Of a stretch of 64,000 nucleotides of DNA, positions 62,021 through 64,000 are shown in pieces. The stretch lies in contig NZ_KI912402.1 in the NCBI RefSeq assembly GCF_000518245.1, positions 426,544-490,543 on the forward strand. The letters are read 5' to 3'. Made by a program: the position numbers and the translations under genes. The stretch's first letter is position 1. Each line of letters starts with the position of its first letter. The notes beneath the pieces were generated by a model that saw only the letters and a list, made by a program, of their open reading frames with translations, made no database searches and was not told the origin of the DNA. The DNA comes from Brachyspira alvinipulli ATCC 51933 (GTDB taxonomy: Bacteria > Spirochaetota > Brachyspiria > Brachyspirales > Brachyspiraceae).

Positions 62021-62752
62021 ATGAATTATTCTTATGATAAAGAAGAAATAAAAAAAGAAAAAAGGAATACCATCAAGGCTATTTTAAAACCTTTTATCTT
62101 TATATATTATAGGAGCAATAGTCTTCTGTACAGAGCTGTTGCCAGATTTATATTAGGTTTTATATTAGCTTTTATTATTTTTGGTATTGTTACTTTATTC
62201 GTAAGGTTTGATAGAATGAAAAGTTCAACGATGATGAATACTATTGAACCTAATGAGATATTGATTACTTCAAAATTTAAGTATGCAGTTGCATTAAGAC
62301 CTTTTGTATCACAGCTTACGGGTAAAACATTTATATTTTCAAGGCCTAAAAGAGGTGATATTGTATTTATGGTAGACCCTAGAACTGAAAGAGAATTTTT
62401 TTTGAAGAGATTTGCTTCATATTTTGTATATTTTGTAACTTTTGGAAATGTAAATATATCAAAAACCAGATATTTAATAAAACGGGTTATAGGGCTTCCA
62501 AATGAAACTATAGAAATTAGAGATAAAGCTGTATATATTAATGGAGAGATATTAAATGAACCTTGGGCCAATATAGGAAGTGATAATAGAATATTAGATA
62601 AAGAAGTTTCATCAAGAGATAATTTCGGTCCTTATATTATAGGTTATAATGAATATTTTGTTTTATCTGATAACAGAGATTATGGTTATGATAGCAGAGA
62701 TTTTGGTAATGTTCATTTTTCATTAATAGACGGAAAAGTCATTTCTAAATAA
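62021..62752 (+). CDS. lepB: Signal peptidase I, Thr in place of the catalytic Ser
   Basis: 243 residues. One membrane span (about 41-63), then the S26 boxes: KSSTMMNTIEPNEILI, where the catalytic Ser directly before Met is Thr70 (codon ACG at 62228); LIKRVIGLPNETIEI, with the general-base Lys; and LSDNRDYGYDSRDFG. The Lys, fold boxes and length are intact. Signal peptidase removes leader peptides from secreted proteins. A Ser three or two residues earlier is nearby but out of the usual place. It may be an inactive or unusual paralogue; another lepB would be needed if so. Confidence 0.88.
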   Translation: MNYSYDKEEIKKEKRNTIKAILKPFIFIYYRSNSLLYRAVARFILGFILAFIIFGIVTLFVRFDRMKSSTMMNTIEPNEILITSKFKYAVALRPFVSQLTGKTFIFSRPKRGDIVFMVDPRTEREFFLKRFASYFVYFVTFGNVNISKTRYLIKRVIGLPNETIEIRDKAVYINGEILNEPWANIGSDNRILDKEVSSRDNFGPYIIGYNEYFVLSDNRDYGYDSRDFGNVHFSLIDGKVISK

Positions 62753-62769
62753 TATTATTAAACTGCTAT

Positions 62770-64000
62770 ATGAAATTAAATTATACTCATACTTTATGTG
62801 CAAGCTATATAGGATATATTAATCAGTCAATAATCAATATATTTCCACCTCTTATTTTTATAATGTTTCAAAAAGATTTTAATATATCATTAACCCAAAT
62901 AGGATTGCTTGCATCTTTTAACTTTGCTGTACAGATAATTGTAGATTTATTAGCAATAAAATTTATAGATAAAATAGGATACAGAATTCCTATAGTTGCA
63001 GCACATATATTTTCTGCTTTAGGATTATTTTTACTTGGGATATTACCTTTTTATATAGAGCCTTATTTGGGTATACTTATATGCTTCTTTATTAATGCTG
63101 TAAGCGGAGGATTAATAGAAGTTTTGGTAAGTCCTATAGTAGAAGCACTTCCAGATAAACAAAAAACTAAAGCTATGAATATACTTCATTCATTTTATTG
63201 TTGGGGTTCAATGCTTGTGGTTATAGCTTCAACATTATATTTTAATATATTCGGTATTGAAAATTGGAAATATATGTCAATGATTTGGGCTATTATACCA
63301 TTTGCTAATATATTTCTTTTTGCTAATGTACCGCTTAATCTTTTGAAAACTCATGAAGATAATATGAAAAGTGATAATACAGTTTCTATTAGAAAATTAT
63401 TATCTGTGAAAATAGTTTTAGTATTTGTTGTACTTATGATATGTGCCGGTGCTAGCGAACAATCTATTGCTCAATGGGTATCATTATTTGCAGAAGTTGG
63501 TCTTAATGTTAATAAAACAGTTGGTGATATATTTGGTGCTTGTATGTTTGCATTCTGTATGGGTATAGTAAGACTTATTTATGGGATGAAATCTGAAAGT
63601 ATCAATATAGAAAAAGCATTGATAATATCATCTTTATTTTGTGTTTTTGGTTATATTCTAACAGTATTTAGTACATATCCTTTTTTATCTTTAATAGGAT
63701 GCGGGATATCAGGTTTATCAGTTGCTATAATGTGGCCTTCTGTATTTAGCCTTGCAGCAAAGACTTATAATAAAGGCGGTACAGCTATGTTTGCTATGCT
63801 TGCTTTGGCAGGAGATATAGGATGCTCTATTGGTCCTGGTATAGTAGGTATTGTTTCAAATAACAATCTTATAATTGAAAAATTTAGTAATATTATACTA
63901 AATAATAATAATATTCAGTTATCAATTAAGGTAGGTCTTTTCTTTTCAATATTTTTTCCTATACTTATGTTCATAACTTTATTTTTATTCAAAAAAATAA
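62770..64000 (+). CDS. MFS transporter (partial)
   Basis: About 410 residues visible, running off the right edge. ATG at 62770. Twelve-helix pattern of the major facilitator superfamily: FNISLTQIGLLASFNFAVQI, KFIDKIGYRIPIVAA as the loop 2-3 motif, AMNILHSFYCWGSMLVV, and VSIRKLLSVK as the central loop. The family that resembles fucose or sugar permeases (HSFYCWG) is possible. Substrate unknown. It follows lepB by 17 bases. Confidence 0.85.
   Translation, partial: MKLNYTHTLCASYIGYINQSIINIFPPLIFIMFQKDFNISLTQIGLLASFNFAVQIIVDLLAIKFIDKIGYRIPIVAAHIFSALGLFLLGILPFYIEPYLGILICFFINAVSGGLIEVLVSPIVEALPDKQKTKAMNILHSFYCWGSMLVVIASTLYFNIFGIENWKYMSMIWAIIPFANIFLFANVPLNLLKTHEDNMKSDNTVSIRKLLSVKIVLVFVVLMICAGASEQSIAQWVSLFAEVGLNVNKTVGDIFGACMFAFCMGIVRLIYGMKSESINIEKALIISSLFCVFGYILTVFSTYPFLSLIGCGISGLSVAIMWPSVFSLAAKTYNKGGTAMFAMLALAGDIGCSIGPGIVGIVSNNNLIIEKFSNIILNNNNIQLSIKVGLFFSIFFPILMFITLFLFKKI

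Noticed and set aside
1-64000. CRISPR array, tRNA or rRNA genes
   Set aside because: The only short tandem repeat is the GCGAT tract, which has no spacers. I saw no cloverleaf or rRNA signature in the gaps.

Overview
The window is AT-rich (about 27% G+C by eye) spirochaete DNA. Gene content and style point to Brachyspira: many small lipoproteins with I/V-S-C lipoboxes, ankyrin and TPR proteins, a bat operon, stand-alone heptose genes (rfaE2, hldD), a monomeric [FeFe]-hydrogenase, class Ia NrdBA, and alanine and amino-acid symporters suited to a fermentative anaerobe. The genus is inferred from gene content, not from an rRNA gene. I see no rRNA, tRNA, CRISPR array or insertion sequence.

Layout. 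1-1430: the end of a prophage on the minus strand (partial large terminase, a ribbon-helix-helix protein, two tiny hydrophobic peptides), with a possible antisense RNA. 1550-5892: batA/B-batC-batD-batE. 5909-10653: mnmA variant, two tandem thioredoxin-like lipoproteins, a glycosyltransferase and a predicted outer-membrane barrel. 10695-12764 (minus): SAM hydrolase lipoprotein, a 30-residue basic protein and fba. 13028-19796: multi-pass membrane protein, three ankyrin genes, META lipoprotein, LysM protein and two cyclophilins. 19871-25764 (minus): pnp, rpsO, ribF, membrane protein, STAS protein, Rieske oxygenase.

25993-29509: ychF, a CLC protein without the gating glutamate, and an unknown helical protein. 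29573-32212 (minus): alanine symporter and alanine dehydrogenase. 32536-34008: group-B-like [FeFe]-hydrogenase. 34041-39404: ankyrin, LamG/FN3, TPR, CBS-GGDEF and barrel genes. 39429-43922: ftsW-murG-murC-murB-like, the last with eroded catalytic motifs. 44009-48689 (minus): C-S lyase, NSS transporter, LOG protein and duplicated YbjQ proteins. 48851-52311: membrane protein, Ca/Na antiporter, two cupins and a ferredoxin protein. 52483-56149: heptose genes, CAP protein, small lipoprotein, glycosyltransferase. A 13-copy GCGAT microsatellite lies at 56227-56293. 56466-59876 (minus): nrdBA. 60118-64000: pepD, gatC, a LepB with Thr in place of the catalytic Ser, and an MFS transporter cut by the window edge.

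The main theme of interest is a set of conserved housekeeping families that have lost or changed key residues: MnmA (second Cys), CLC (gating Glu), MurB (substrate and FAD motifs), FtsW (C-terminal motifs), LepB (Ser to Thr) and NrdB (metal-ligand spacing). The most system-like candidates are the peptide/antisense-RNA locus at 1272-1435 and the pentanucleotide repeat upstream of the glycosyltransferase.
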